The translations under genes and the position numbers were made by a program. Source: Chelonoidis abingdonii (lineage: Eukaryota; Chordata; Testudines; Testudinidae). From it: 64,000 bases of DNA. The first letter of the stretch is position 1, and each line of letters starts with the position of its first letter. Shown here one piece after another: positions 1 to 11,724 of the stretch. The notes beneath the pieces are model-generated. The model saw only the letters and a list, made by a program, of their open reading frames with translations. It was not told where the DNA came from and did no database searches. The stretch lies in NCBI RefSeq assembly GCF_003597395.2, contig NC_133774.1:32872270-32936269 (forward strand), in the 5' to 3' direction.

Positions 1-514
1 AAGAGTCATTTCTTCTTGTTTTTATGTAGACTGGTTTGGCTTAAAACTAGGGTTCAAGAAAGGTAGGAAAGTTTCAAATTAAGAGCAAGCAATGTTTTTT
101 TAACATATATACCTTCAGAAGCAACCATATTTCCCTTGTATTCCACAGCAACACAAAAGCTTGTTTGCTTTCTCACAAAAAAAAAGAGAGACAGAGAAAG
201 GAGTAGAAAACCTTTAAGATATGAGTAATAGTTCTGTCCTCTTACACTTTGAGCTGAAGGAATGAATAGATATGAATCAGAGCAAGAATATGGATTGAAA
301 CGTCTTAATCTGTTATGTTTTGTGCAAAGCATTAGCAAGAATAAAATGCAGGGAAGCATACAAAGTCAGATATGCTCTTGGAAAATACAGAGTTAGTTGC
401 TTGTGAATGAACCACATCTCCTTACAGCCTGTCTGCATGTATCATACTAAGGTCTCACCTCTTAGAAGTCTGTTGCCTCTGATTTGAAAAGATAAGCAAT
501 TCAGCTGTGAACAT

Positions 515-620
515 GTTGGTCCAAATTTTGATCTCACTGACATCCGTGACACTCAGTCACTTCAGTGGAGTTAATGCAGATTTAAAACAGTGTAAATGAG
601 AAATGAATTTGGCCCACAGG
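515..620. repeat. Old palindromic MITE remnant
   Basis: The segment carries the core TCACTTCAGTGGAGTTAATG and ends in AATTTGGCCCAC. The same core and ends recur at 3599, 15455, 15918, 38103 and 39518, often with inverted arms. This looks like a decayed palindromic miniature element. The family name is not known to me and the boundaries are approximate. Confidence 0.45.
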
Positions 621-622
621 TA

Positions 623-3050
623 AGAAGCTGTTGGAAAATATGGTCCCAGGAAGGGTAAAAACCACTTACAGTTTTTTTTATGGTAGGAGCCCTAAGTGCC
701 CGTGACATGACGTTGGTGTGATGTTTCCATGTCTCAAAACTTTCTCTTATTTTAGTCAAATTAACACAAACCTGTTCCAGTCTGACCTTTCGTATGGGCC
801 ATTAGTTATATCAGAAATAGTCTATTAAAAATGTTATGGATTCTGAGAAGTATGATGCAATATGAGATTATATGCTGCATGGACTAAGGACCAGACTGAA
901 GATGGGCCCTCCATAGCCCTGCAGTTGTGGAGGGTGCCAGGCATTCATCTGCCCTTTGCTGACAATCTCCTCACAGAGGCAAACCATGCTGGCAACAGAC
1001 ATTCCAAAGGGAGAAGGCTTTGGAGGAAGCAGACCCCTGGCTTTGTCTCCTCTCTGCTCTGGCCAGAAATAGTCTCCCTCATGGAGGATCAATATGTGCT
1101 GTATGCCCTTGAAGAGTGGCACAAAGAACATCATGACTCACAGAGCTCCCTTTGGGGTGGCTCTGCAATACCCTCAATATGGGCCTGTGCCTCGTAGACA
1201 CGATCTGGCACAACAGAAGCAGTGAACTGCATCTCGGGTTGGTATTCTATATGTCCTCCATAGCAACCAGTTCTCACTTGTGAAAGCAGCAGCCTGAAAA
1301 CAGTAAATGTGGGTGGAATTGTAATTGGATGTGGGTTGTTGAGTCTTGTCTCAGGAAAGACAATGAGTTGAACATAGCTCCTAATAAATTTCTTGCTACC
1401 TTTTACAACTATTTTGGATCAGATCTCTTAGCACATTCATACAGGGTGAAGGAGAGTAACCCAAGCAACAGAATTTAAGACTAAACTTTAGGGTATGTTT
1501 CCACTTCAGAGTTAATCTGTGCTCTTATATGGGTTTTTCCCCAAATCCCCTTATCATTTATACAAATACATGAACCAGCTTTGAAGGTGCTGTAAACCTG
1601 GGCTAGCTGACCCAATTAAGGACATAAGTTAGAGCATGGATTCCACATCAACAAGGTCTCTATCCTGCTCACCTTGCAGTGTGAATGCAGGCTACTTAAT
1701 GTTAAGACAACTTGCTTTGAGAGAGCCATCATGTTACTGGGCAGAAAAGGGCCAAGGCTATACCTGTCTGCTCACACAATCCCCCTGGAGCTGTCAGGCT
1801 AGCAGTCAAAATCTTGGGCTGCACCGTGATTTTCAGTATAGTCTGAGATACGTGGGTAATAGCTCTGAAGATCTCTGACCAGATACACATTCTTAGGGGG
1901 GTTGTTTTGGTTTTTTGACAGCTGGTTGATGCTGCTAAGTGATTGCTATTTACAGGTACTAGCTAGAGCAGAGTTAGCACATGTATGTCTACCCAAGCTT
2001 GGCATCATGCCTCCCAGAGTTTGACAAAGGGCACCATTATCAGCCTAGTGGAAGATCCATGGCTGGAGAGGAGGAGATGGAGCTCCATATCACAATTCCA
2101 GTTCCCTATTCCTCCTTGACACCTCATCCAGTCCCTTCCTCACCAACTCTTCACCCAATCCTCCTGCTCCTTTGACTCCTTGCCCCAGCCTCTTCCATTA
2201 CCACCCCCAGGCCTAAATCCTCACCTCTATGCATTCCAGTCATGTAGCTTCCTCCTCCTCCTCCAGGCAGCCTGGGTGCCATCAGGGAAAGCATTGAGAG
2301 TGCAGGAAAGAATCTCCCTGATCTCATTACCTGTAACTTTCACCTAGCGTCCCTGGCTCCCAGGAAAAACACTTGCAGGGAAAATCCTGGTCAAACCAAG
2401 CAACTCTGGGCTGAAGCATGCTCTGAGATAGAATATTCAGAACATATGGCTGCCAAAGTGCACAAGACTCTATTGAGCATGTCTGAACTAAGATTTTTTT
2501 CAGAGGCTTATAACTTGGAAAAAAATTGATAGACTTTCACAAGAACAGCAAAAGAAAGCACATCCCTGACACTAGAGCAACACAACTGCCTAATTTCAAG
2601 TCTCTGCATCAAAGCATGGTGGCTCAAGAGCTCATCAGTGAAATGGTTGTACAGAATTTAACTTGTTAAAAATGTATTTTTCCCAAAAAACTTTGTTCTC
2701 AGAATTGGCTAAAGCATTTTTTCCTGAAATTTTCCTCCAAAATAAATCAGCCTGAGGCACACCCCTGGAAAAATTCAGCTTGAACAGTTAAAGGCTGGTA
2801 AAAGTTATAAGCAAATGAAAATTGCTTCTTGTAATGAAAAGCAGTGGGCAATCTTAATTACAGAAGGCACTACCAGCTATGACTATAATAAATACCAGTG
2901 AGTGTCAGAATAAGAACATTTCTTTCAACAAATTTTGAGTTCTACAGCACATGGCTTCTGATGTTCCATCATTGCTATACATAGCTATGCAGATTTTAAA
3001 TATCAGAAGGAAAAGTCCACTTAAAAAATACACAGAGTAATCTGAATTCA
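623..3050. other. Unassigned stretch
   Basis: No gene, RNA or named repeat is recognised here. A pyrimidine-rich, low-complexity patch lies at about 2100-2270. Open frames in the stretch are short and match no family I know. Confidence 0.6.
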
Positions 3051-3058
3051 GTTGAGTT

Positions 3059-3268
3059 CAGTGGCAGCTGCAGGCACCAGTGCTCCAAGCACATGCCTGA
3101 GGTGACAAGCTGCGAGGGGCGCCCTGCTGGTCCCTGCGAGGGCAACAATTTGGCAGTGGGTACGCCGAAGCTGCGGGACAGGCAGGACCGGGGACCTCCA
3201 GCAGGCAAGCCGTCAAAGGCAGCCTGCCTGCTGTGCTTGGGGCAACAAAAAAGCTAGAGCCTCCCCTG
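3059..3268. mobile_element. hAT-type non-autonomous element with TSD
   Basis: The element begins CAGTGGCAGCTGCAGGCACC and ends GCTAGAGCCTCCCCTG, so its ends are imperfect inverted repeats of the CAGGG...CCCTG type used by hAT transposons. It is flanked by 8-bp duplications, GTTGAGTT at 3051 and GTTGAATT at 3269, with one mismatch. The inside is GC-rich and encodes nothing. It belongs with the copies at 13668, 41107 and 46928, which share GGCACCAG or GGCCCCAG just inside the left end and a GTGCTTGGGG-like core. Confidence 0.85.
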
Positions 3269-3598
3269 GTTGAATTACACTAGAAATTCCTTTTTTTCCA
3301 TATCTTTGAATTCTTATAATTGTGATGCACACTTTTTTGGTCTGTATTTATCTTACTTTTTAGGTCAATGCTTATAAATAAACAAACAGCTGAGGATTTA
3401 TAAATAGGAAAAACAAGATGGCAAGAACTTTCTGAATCAAATTTGTAATATCTTACAAAATTTAATGGTCTTCTTCTAATTGCCACCTCTGCTGTTTGTG
3501 TTTCCTTTTAGCTGTAGATATAGTATTATGTTTGATTATGGGGAGGGAAGGAAGGCTCCTGAAACTTAGTGAAGATCTTCCTTAGATTTACTTTATAA

Positions 3599-3712
3599 GG
3601 CCATATTCTGCTCTCCATTGCATCAGAAACAACATCATTGATGTCAGTAGAGTTACTCTGTATTTACATGGGTGAAAATAACTCATGATGTTCAGAATGG
3701 AGTAAAACACTA
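3599..3712. repeat. Old palindromic MITE remnant
   Basis: The left arm reads GGCCATATTCTGCTCTCC, and the core CATTGATGTCAGTAGAGTTA matches the family seen at 515 and 39518. It is diverged, no TSD is visible and the ends are approximate. Confidence 0.45.
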
Positions 3713-6045
3713 CTGAAGCTATCTAGAAGATTTTTTTTCTACTTATGAACAACATGGCAAATATGTGCTGCCTTTAAAAAACATCATATCTGTTTAGCTA
3801 AAATGAATAAAACAAATTCCTAAAAGGATTAGACATCTTTATGCAGCAACAGACCATGGGGAGGAACTGAGGATAACTGGGTAGACACACTCTCTCCTGG
3901 GGCAACCCATAACACGCTTCCTCTGATGTTTATTTTTAATAATTTTTGCTCCACACTACTCTTGTTGTTCTTTACTGCTACCTTTCAAATTATCATCTGG
4001 CTGATGTGATCTATGCATGTCATCTGCACACTATTACTGTAAAAGTCACTAACTGGGGCTAAAGGTAGAAATGTGAGGGCTCCAGCATGTACAGAATATG
4101 GAAGCCCATCATGAACAACATTTCTGATCCACTTAGTGAACCCTTCTCTGGATCCCAGATGTTGTTCCTGATCATCACAGCCATCACCAGATCAAGACCT
4201 AGCAGCTGTTTTTACTCCATGATCCAGCAAGGCAGTAGTACTCCTCTAGAGCAATGCATCTCACAAAGCCTAGGATGTGAAGCATGTGACAAATCATGCT
4301 TGGTCAAGGGAGTTGGGCTGTGGAATGAGTCCCAGAGAAAATGATATTACTCGAGGGCTTGATCCAAAGCCCAGTGAAGGCAAGGGAAGTCTGTCCCTTT
4401 ATTTCAGTGGGCTTTCTGTCAGATCCCAAGAGCTGTTTAGGGCATACTGCAAGGTCCTCCTCTTTGATTTAAAAACATTCCCACCATAAGTGGACTGAAA
4501 AAATAATAAACAAACTATAAATGCACCAACCACAGAAGGGAAGAATGGTGAAAACTTCATGAAGTCTAGTAAGCATCTTAGATGCTACGTGATATGCACT
4601 ATGGCAAATCACAAAATCAACAGATCATTTAAGAAGTAAATCAGTAGGCTACTATGTGAAGGTTGCATCTTCTTTTCTTGTGCTAGGTTATTTTGTGAGA
4701 GTACCAGGAATAGCATCTATACATTATTTGGATGGCTGCAGGAACAGCATTCATAAGTAAACAGCTGGCCTACTTTTTCAGTGGTGCTAGTTCACAAACT
4801 GGGCCATGACTGCAAAAAAGCAAATGATATGTACCACCACCAAAACTGTCCCAAATGCACTTTTTTCAAATCCATGTTTAAAATGGATTTTTTTTCTTTT
4901 AATTTAAAGAATGACAGCTTTCAATATTATTTGAGTTCATGGGTTTGGTACTTCAAAATTCTGGGAATTCCTAATGTTACAAATTACGAACGTTTGCAAA
5001 ACTAAACACAACTTCCCCCTTCTACTCAAGCATCGGTTTGAAGGAACAGTAGCATTATATGTGCTCAATTCTAGAACACATCTCTCTTCATTTTAGCTTG
5101 GTTTAAATTTTAATTGTTTTCCTATATTTTTTTTATCTGAATAATAAAGTACTTCCAGTGACACATTAAACAAAAAGAGCCTGCTATAATATTCTTTTTG
5201 ATTAACATCTCAGATCAAACATTCCACTGTATTGCACCCTGAGAATTATGCAGCATAGGAGAGTATTTGTTTTACTGAGGGTTTATGTTTGGTGTGACAA
5301 ATCATTTTATTTAAAGATAAAGAAAGAATGGGTTTTTATTTTTTTTATTCCAAACACACCGCAATATGCTACCCAAAGAGGAAAAAAATGCAATAGAAAC
5401 TTGATAATTCACTTCAGTAATCCTTAAATCCAGTAGTACTCAAAATCTCCTCAGAAGTCTCGCATTTTCCTCAGCAAAGATTTTGTAAACAAATGCTGTT
5501 GAGAGGATCTCAGCTTACTAAGATTTCATGAAGGCCAACAAAGCTCTTAAGAGCATGCTAGACTTTAAAACAAGTGACTAGTCCTATTGACTTCATGAAG
5601 ATGCCACATATTTATAGGAAATCTGTTATGGTGTGTTATATTTAGAGCTGGTCAAGAATCTTTTAACTAAATATTTTTCATCAGAAAATGCCAGTTCACC
5701 AACATGAAACTGTTCACAAGAGAGTTGGCTTTGATGAATTTCAAATTTTTTTTAGAAGTTTCAAAATTTTCATCATTTTCAAGATGAAAAAGTTTGGGGT
5801 TGAAACAACTTTTTATTTTCAAACTCATGTTTCTTACTATACTGTAATTTAAGAAATAAAAATTGAAACATTTCAGTCAGCATGATCCATACTTTTTCCT
5901 TGGATTTTCAGTCCACAAAAAAATTCCAGATTTAAACTTTTTGTTCCCGCTTGAGATGGGAGTGTTTTTTGGTGTTTTTAAATCCTAAAATTTCTTGTGG
6001 AATGGGAAAACCATTTCCCACCCACTTGTAATTATATTTAGCCTA
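3713..6045. other. Unassigned AT-rich stretch
   Basis: This is AT-rich single-copy-looking DNA with T-runs, for example near 4890 and 5130. The only frames open for more than 60 codons (4087-4489 and 4781-5005) have no recognisable domain. Confidence 0.6.
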
Positions 6046-6125
6046 ATTAGGCACCAAATTCAGCAGTTATTTAAGTGTATTCTTACGTATTTTGCTGAAT
6101 TGGGACCTAATGGTGCCAAATATAA
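6046..6125. repeat. Palindromic MITE remnant
   Basis: The arms face each other: AGGCACCAAATTCAGCA on the left and TGCTGAATTGGGACCTAATGG on the right, around an AAGTGTATTCTTACG centre. It resembles the family at 9399 and 57375, which has TTAAGCATGTAAGTA-type arms. It is too decayed for TSDs. Confidence 0.45.
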
Positions 6126-7274
6126 TTCGATGGATCTATTAATAAAATGTGGCATCGTCACTAATATTTAAAGCCAAACCAAACTGATCAAAATAAAGAA
6201 TTAAGTATATTGTGTGATTCACTGTTCGTCATTTTTTAAAATCGTATTGGTTTGCTTGCTAACTATTTTACAAACGTGGTGATCTGCAGTTGGTCTCCCA
6301 GTCATTCATGCAAATTAACAAGGTTTTACTACACCTATAACTCTACTGTACCTGCAGTTCTACTCTACAAATACTCTGAATACACGATTCACTATCAGGG
6401 CCTGACATGCTTGCTTTCAGTGGTGGTGACATTCCATCACCTATGCAAAAAGCCTAGTTGCAGAGTTAAATTCTTAGACCCACTGACCCAATTCCTTGCA
6501 TGGCTGGGTCTGTGAATGTTTTACAAGCACTGATATATTGTTCAGCAGCAGCGCCTACTGAGGTACCAGTAACATCCCTAGATTATAGAATTAAGGTGAT
6601 GAGGAAGCAGAGAGGAGCTATTTATGTAAATGTGAGTTAACTGCTGTTAGGAAAGATGCAATAAAGATGAGACAGATCCCCCCCCATCCTATATATGTTC
6701 TTACAACAAGGCTCCAGCACCATTGCATGTGTGTATGTCTGATAGTCATGAAAAGCAGGCATATATTAGAGCGGAGTAGAAAATCCTTATCCTCTCCTAT
6801 GAGAATTTTCAAGATTTCAGAAAATTTTCCTGTCACAAAAATCAAGATTTTAAGTTTTAATCTTTTTTTTTTGAAAACTGAAATAAATCATATAGTAGCC
6901 ATCAAATGTTGTTTTGATTTCAAGATATTTTGTTTCAATTTTGACTTAATTTTTACTAAAAATTAAATTTCTAAATTCTAGTATCATTTCAATCCCCAAA
7001 AATGGAACTCTCATTTTTTTAAAAAGTCAAAACAGAGCATTTTTGACAACATCAAAAAAATAATTTTAATTTTTCCAAATGAGAAATTTGTTAAAAGCCA
7101 CGTTTTCCCATGAATGGTTTTAGTTTCAAAGAATTAGCATTGTCTGATGGGGAAAAAAAATCCAAATATTCCTAACCTGCTCTAGTAAGTGTGTCACACT
7201 GAATCAGAGTTTGGCTTCTAAGTCTGATCTGGCATTTGTCTTAAAGCCAGACTTTTCATATATATTTTTCAAGT
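6126..7274. other. Unassigned AT-rich stretch
   Basis: AT-rich DNA with A/T homopolymers (about 6865 and 7015) and a C8 run near 6677. No gene or named repeat is seen. Confidence 0.6.
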
Positions 7275-7282
7275 GGCAGAAC

Positions 7283-7674
7283 TAGGGCCGATGTAACCAT
7301 TTAGGCCAACTAGGCGGTTGCCTAGGGCGCCAAGATTTGGGGGCGCCAAAAAGTGGCGCCCCCCAAAATTTTTTTAAATGGTTGCAGCCGCTGCTGCTGG
7401 AGGGGCTGAGCTGCCGGCGGCAGCAGCTGCCTGCAGCCGGCAGCCCAAGGTGTCCCCCGGGTCAGGGCGCCGCCGCCGCGACCGAGCAGCCCAGGGTGCC
7501 CCCCCCCCAGGGTCAGGGAGCCTCCGCCGCTACCCGGCAGCCCAGGGCGCCCCCCCTCCCCAGGGTCAGGGAGCCGCGGTTCCAGTGGACCTGCCGCAGG
7601 AGCCGCGAGACTTGCGCGCGGGGCGGCGAAATGTCCCAGCGCCTAGGGCGCCAGAAACCCTAGCGCCGGTCCTG
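7283..7674. mobile_element. GC-rich hAT-type element with perfect TSD
   Basis: An 8-bp duplication, GGCAGAAC, sits at 7275-7282 and again at 7675-7682. The ends are inverted: TAGGGCCGATG on the left and GCGCCGGTCCTG on the right. Just inside, GCCTAGGGCGCC occurs near both ends. The middle is very GC- and CpG-rich compared with the AT-rich flank, which opens several overlapping frames rich in Ala, Pro, Gly and Arg. I take those as composition artefacts. It is a non-autonomous copy with no transposase. Confidence 0.85.
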
Positions 7675-7779
7675 GGCAGAACTATGAAAATAAGGGTTTT
7701 TTGGTGTTAAAGGTTTCTTCTTGTCTAGCAGGACATACTAACTGCCTCTGTATGACAGCAAAACTTCTATTTCTCTAAA

Positions 7780-8242
7780 AGCTCTACTGGGTCAGGGCTA
7801 TCTATCCCAGTATCCTGTCTTCAGACAGTGGCCAGTGCCAGGTGCCCCAAAGGGAATGAACAGAACAGGTAATCAAGTGATCCATCCCCTGTTGCTCATT
7901 CCCAGCTTCTGGCAAACATCCCTACTGATTCTGACTAATAGCCATTGATGGACCTATCCTCCATGAATTTATCTAGTTCTTTTTTGAATCTTGTTATAGT
8001 CTTGGCCTTCACAACATCCTCTGACAAGGAGTTCCACAGGTTGACTGTGCATTGTGTGAAAAAATACTTCCTTTTATTTGGCTTAAATCTGATGTCTATT
8101 GGTGACCCCTAGTTCTTGTGTTATGAGTAGTAGTAAACAACACTTCCTTATCTAATTTCTCTACATCAGTCATGATTTTATAGACCTCAGTCATTTCTCC
8201 CCTTAGCGGTCTCTTTTTCCAAGCTGATGTGCAATTCATTGC
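7780..8242 (-). mobile_element. CR1 LINE 3' end, truncated
   Basis: This is the minus-strand 3' part of a CR1-type LINE. It shares long stretches with the 3' region at 46385-46680: GATGGACCTATC, GAGTTCCACA, TGACCCCT with TTCTTGTGTT, and CATGATTTTATAG. No intact coding remains. The right edge is cut close to the Penelope-like insertion, whose TSD starts at 8243. The left edge is the LINE 3' tail. Confidence 0.8.
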
Positions 8243-8526
8243 TTTGGATTACACAGGTTTCAGAGTAGCAGCCATGTTAGCCTTTATCCGCAAAAAGAAC
8301 AGGAGTACTTGTGGCACCTTAGAGACTAACAAATGTATTTGAGCACAAGCTTTCATGGGCTACAGCCCACTTCATCGGATGCATGTAGTGGAAAATACAG
8401 TAGGAAGATATATAATACACACACACACACCATGAAACAATGGGTGTTACCATACACACTATAAGGAGTTACCACTGTTTGTAGTGGTAATGAAAGTGGC
8501 CCATTTCCAGCAATTGACAAGAAGAT

Positions 8527-8870
8527 GTGAGGAACTGTGGGGTGGCAGGGGGGAGAAGTGATATATATACCATCATGGGCCAGCAATGCCCCTCTGCCAT
8601 GTACATTGGCCAAACCGGACAGTCTCTACATAAAAGAATAAATGGACACAAATCAGACGTCAAGAATTATAACATTCAAAAACCAGTTGGAGAACACTTC
8701 AATCTCCCTGACCATTCGATTACAAACCTAAAAGTCGCAATATTACAACAAAAAACCCCTTAAAAACAGGCCAACGAGAGACTGCAAATTAATTCCAGTT
8801 CAGGAAATTGGACACCATTAAATTAGGCTTGAATAAAGACTGGGAATGGATGGGCCATTACACAAAGTAA
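8527..8870 (+). pseudogene. GIY-YIG endonuclease remnant of Penelope-like element
   Basis: The frame from 8578 encodes the end of a Penelope-type polyprotein. An AMYIGQTGQSLHKRINGHKS segment (YIG motif, R and H as expected) is followed by KPVGEHFNLPDHSI, typical of these domains. The first frame stops at 8763. Past a frame break the C-terminal DTIKLGLNKDWEWMGHY-like tail continues to about 8870. The start at 8527 lies in the left inverted arm, so it is not a real start. GIY-YIG nucleases nick DNA for target-primed insertion. The reverse transcriptase is absent, so the copy is dead. Confidence 0.85.
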
Positions 8871-8891
8871 AACTATTTCCCCATGCTTATT

Positions 8892-8911
8892 CCCCCCCCC
8901 CCCCCCCCCCC
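8892..8911. repeat. C20 homopolymer
   Basis: Twenty consecutive C at the inner edge of the right arm of the Penelope-like copy. The matching place in the left arm reads, on the complement, C6-TG-CCACCCCACAG, so the run probably grew from an interrupted C-rich tract. Confidence 0.95.
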
Positions 8912-9165
8912 ACAGTTTCTCACACCTTCTTGTCAATTGCGGGAAATGGGCCATTTTCATTACCACTACAAACCGTTCTTTTTCTCTCCTGCTGATAATA
9001 GCTCACTTTAACTGATCACTCTCCTTATAGTGTGTATGGTAACACCCATTGTTTCATGTTCTCTGTGTGTACATATATATCTTCCTACCGTATTTTCTAC
9101 TGCATGCATCCGATAAATTAGGCTGTAGCCCATGAAAGCTTATGATCAAATAAGTTTGGATTACA

Positions 9166-9398
9166 GAGTTTCCACAGCAGTCAACCACAGAGTCCTATCT
9201 GGGATAACCTGAAGCAAGGTCATTTGCTATATTGTTAAATGGTAAGAAGGGTGCATTCTTGCAATATGTTGAGCAGTGACTCTCAATGGCTTCTGAACAT
9301 ACTCAGATCAGAGGTTTAGTTAACTCAGCACAGTTTTATTGTGTGTTTCCCAAACTCCAACAACAATAGTCCCTAATCTGGTTTTGTCCTATCTAAGG
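9166..9398. other. Unassigned stretch
   Basis: No gene or named repeat is seen between the Penelope-like TSD and the palindromic remnant. Confidence 0.5.
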
Positions 9399-9523
9399 TT
9401 CTGATCCTGCACAAAGTCATGTTCTTAATGGGGCTACTCCTGTGCTTAAGGTTAGCTTTATATAGGACTATTTACATGCTTAAAGTAAAGCATGTGCTTA
9501 AATGTTTACAGGATCAGGGACTA
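9399..9523. repeat. Palindromic MITE remnant
   Basis: The ends are inverted: TCTGATCCTGCACAAAG on the left and TTTACAGGATCAGGGA on the right. Inside, TGTGCTTAAGGTTAGC faces TAAAGCATGTGCTTAAATG. A related fragment (TTTTGATCCGGCAAAAGG) lies at about 9702-9760. The family recurs at 6046 and 57375. Confidence 0.6.
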
Positions 9524-10079
9524 TGCATGTGACAGGTATCAATGACTGGATTTTCTATCACTAGCTGACACTTACCTTGGTTAGCACTAACATATTAGTA
9601 TTTACTGTGCTACAGTATGGGATCTCATGAAGACAAAGTCAGAAAAATCCATAAAATACTACAGGAAGGGGAAAATACATGAGCTGGAGCAAAAGTTAAG
9701 GTTTTGATCCGGCAAAAGGCTGAGTACCCTCAGCTCCTGCTGCAATGAATGAATTAGGTCCAAAATCAGCATTTATTCTCTCTCCTGCTATTTCTTGACT
9801 CTTCCAGCCAGGGACTGTTTCTACTTCTGTGTCTGTGCAGCATCTAGCAAAATGATGCCTAAATCAGGTATACCAACAAATACATACAAGATTATATTGC
9901 TCTCGTTATGCCTAATACTGTAAAGGGTAAATCCAGTTCAATTTTTTACATTCACTGGTCACTGAAACCATTTTAAGGGTCATCCATGTTTTGAAAATAA
10001 TGAGACCCCTCAGAATGAGTTTCACCTCTTGTCTGTATGGGAGGGGGGGAGGAGGAAAGAGAAATCACACTCCATAACT

Positions 10080-10245
10080 TGGTTGTTAGGATGCTGGCTG
10101 GGTTGTGGGACAGCCTAGTTCAAGTCCTTGCTCTGTCCATTTCAGAGAAGAACTTTTCACCCCAACTTACCTTAAAACAGAGCAGAGATTTGAATGAGGG
10201 TCATTATAGGTCCTAGGCCAGTGGCCTAACCACCAGGCAACAGCC
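10080..10245. repeat. Inverted pair of tRNA-like SINE heads
   Basis: The left half contains GGTTGTTAGGATGCTGGC and TAGTTCAAGTCCTTGCTCTG. The right half holds the complementary pattern, CAGAGCAGAGATTTGAATGA and CCTAGGCCAGTGGCCTAACC. Each half resembles the A-box/B-box head of a MIR-type SINE, head to head. Boundaries are approximate. Confidence 0.5.
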
Positions 10246-10980
10246 AATTTGTTACTTTGCTATATTTTGGCCTAGTATGGTTTGGTTTTGATAAAATGTC
10301 ATTTTCTGATGGGGAAAAAAAATTACCAGCTCTAGCTGTAACTCTGTTTACAATGCATGTCTTGCTCATGCATAATTACATCTGTAATCCACATTTCTTC
10401 TTTGTAACGTTTCTTTGTTGGCTAAATGTGTTTTACATCAAAATATCATGCTTTCCCACTTCCCAACTTTCTTGTTGTCTCTGCTGGAGCACTTCCTTAT
10501 TTCTCCTATTAAAAAAAAAAAAAACCACACACTTCTCTGCAGTTGTTTTATTTTCTTATGCTCTCTTATTTCATCTTTGGATTAAACTGTTACCATTTAT
10601 TTCTTTCAAGTTCACCATGCAGAAGAGAGAATTTAGCTTTGCTACTTTTTTTTGACAAACATAGTAAATTGAGTACAAATATGACAAGGCTTGTGCAAAA
10701 TGAAATCTCTTGCAGGGAGCAAATGTAGAATAAATAATTAAATTCCCCATATAATCTAATGTGTTGATTTACATAGAACGCCTACTATGGCTAAACAAAG
10801 TCCTAGAGGACGTTTATGAATACATTAAAGGCTTTTAAAAATGAAAAAGTTTTTCTTCCCCACACATGCACTTCAGTGGAATTTTTTCTTTGAGTGTGAT
10901 GTGTCAGGTGTGTGTGTGAGTGCGTGAGAGAGAGGATTTAAACAACAATGATTTGCTTTGTAAGTATATGGGTTCTCTCT
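10246..10980. other. Unassigned AT-rich stretch
   Basis: Includes an A-run near 10509-10524 and a GTGTGTGTGAG/GAGAGAG low-complexity patch at about 10907-10935. The frame open at 10257-10655 is rich in Phe, Leu and Lys, crosses the A-run and resembles no family I know. Confidence 0.55.
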
Positions 10981-10984
10981 GTGA

Positions 10985-11165
10985 TCTGGATCTAATCCTT
11001 GACTGTGCCACAGACTTCCTGGATAATCCTATGCAAGTTTTTTTTAGCGATTTGTACCTCATTTCCCCCACCCTGTTTAAAATTAGGATAATAGGCAATA
11101 GTCATAATTAGCTTGTTTATAAAGCACTTTTGAGATCTGTGGTTGTAAGAAAGATAAATAAAGTT
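10985..11165 (+). mobile_element. MIR-type SINE, diverged
   Basis: The order of motifs fits a MIR: CTTGACTGTGCCACAGACTTCC, then TTTGTACCTCATTTCCCC, then AAAATTAGGATAATAGG, then TTATAAAGCACTTTTGAGATC. It is old, with no TSD and many changes. Confidence 0.55.
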
Positions 11166-11724
11166 AATCTCTTTTGTATTGTATTCCTATTTTAGATGGT
11201 ACATTGAGACAAATCATGTCCTGGCATTAGCAAAATAGCCCACAAGGAAAATCAAATATCCAGCCAGGTTAGTTCTCTACCAAGGGACTATTACCTGGTA
11301 GGGTACTAATTCCTTAGCGCATTCCAGAGCACTGCATTGTGGGGCTCTGTGCTGCTCAGCTCAGCTGAACTATTCTGTTCTTCATATCTCTACTTGATGT
11401 TGATGGCAGCAGATGATTTAGCCAGCTTTGTGTCTTGTCCTGAAGATGAGGCACATTGGGGAGAGTAGTGCCTGGGCTGCCCTGTTGGTTAGGCAACTCT
11501 CACAGCACTTCCTTGAGTGCTAGACTTCTAGCAGTGGTGATTATATGAAGTTGTGTGTCTTTCTTCCCTCTGCAGTTGTACCAAATAAGGAGAGGCTAAA
11601 CTTAGCACTAAGGTCATATTTTATTCCTTATCTAATACAAAACAATAAAGAGAAACATTTATATTTCATCATAAAAATACTATATCTTATACTTTCATAT
11701 AGTTAAATGTTTTCATTTTCATTG

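Larger units (their letters stand above)
8254..9154 (+). mobile_element. Penelope-like element, palindromic copy, with TSD
   Basis: The insertion is bounded by an exact 11-bp duplication, TTTGGATTACA, at 8243-8253 and 9155-9165. It has two long inverted arms: about 8320-8555 (reverse complement) matches about 8885-9154, for example TAGTGTGTATGGTAACACCC and CATTACCACTACAAAC on the right against their complements on the left. Between the arms lies a GIY-YIG remnant on the plus strand. The left arm carries about 70 bp of outer end (GTTTCAGAGTAGCAGCC) that the right arm lacks. A GIY-YIG domain with inverted terminal arms fits Penelope-like elements, which often carry inverted, truncated terminal copies. 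It lies next to the CR1 3' end at 7780. Confidence 0.85.

Noticed and set aside
862..1197. 111-codon frame with a mirrored 88-codon frame
   Set aside because: No domain, and both strands are open over the same bases, as expected from chance composition.
7337..7710. Two overlapping Ala/Pro/Arg-rich frames of about 110 codons
   Set aside because: They are inside the hAT-type element with exact TSDs at 7275 and 7675, so open by composition only.
10257..10655. 132-codon hydrophobic frame as a membrane protein
   Set aside because: Phe/Leu-rich through T-rich DNA, crosses an A-run giving poly-Lys, and has no homologue I know.
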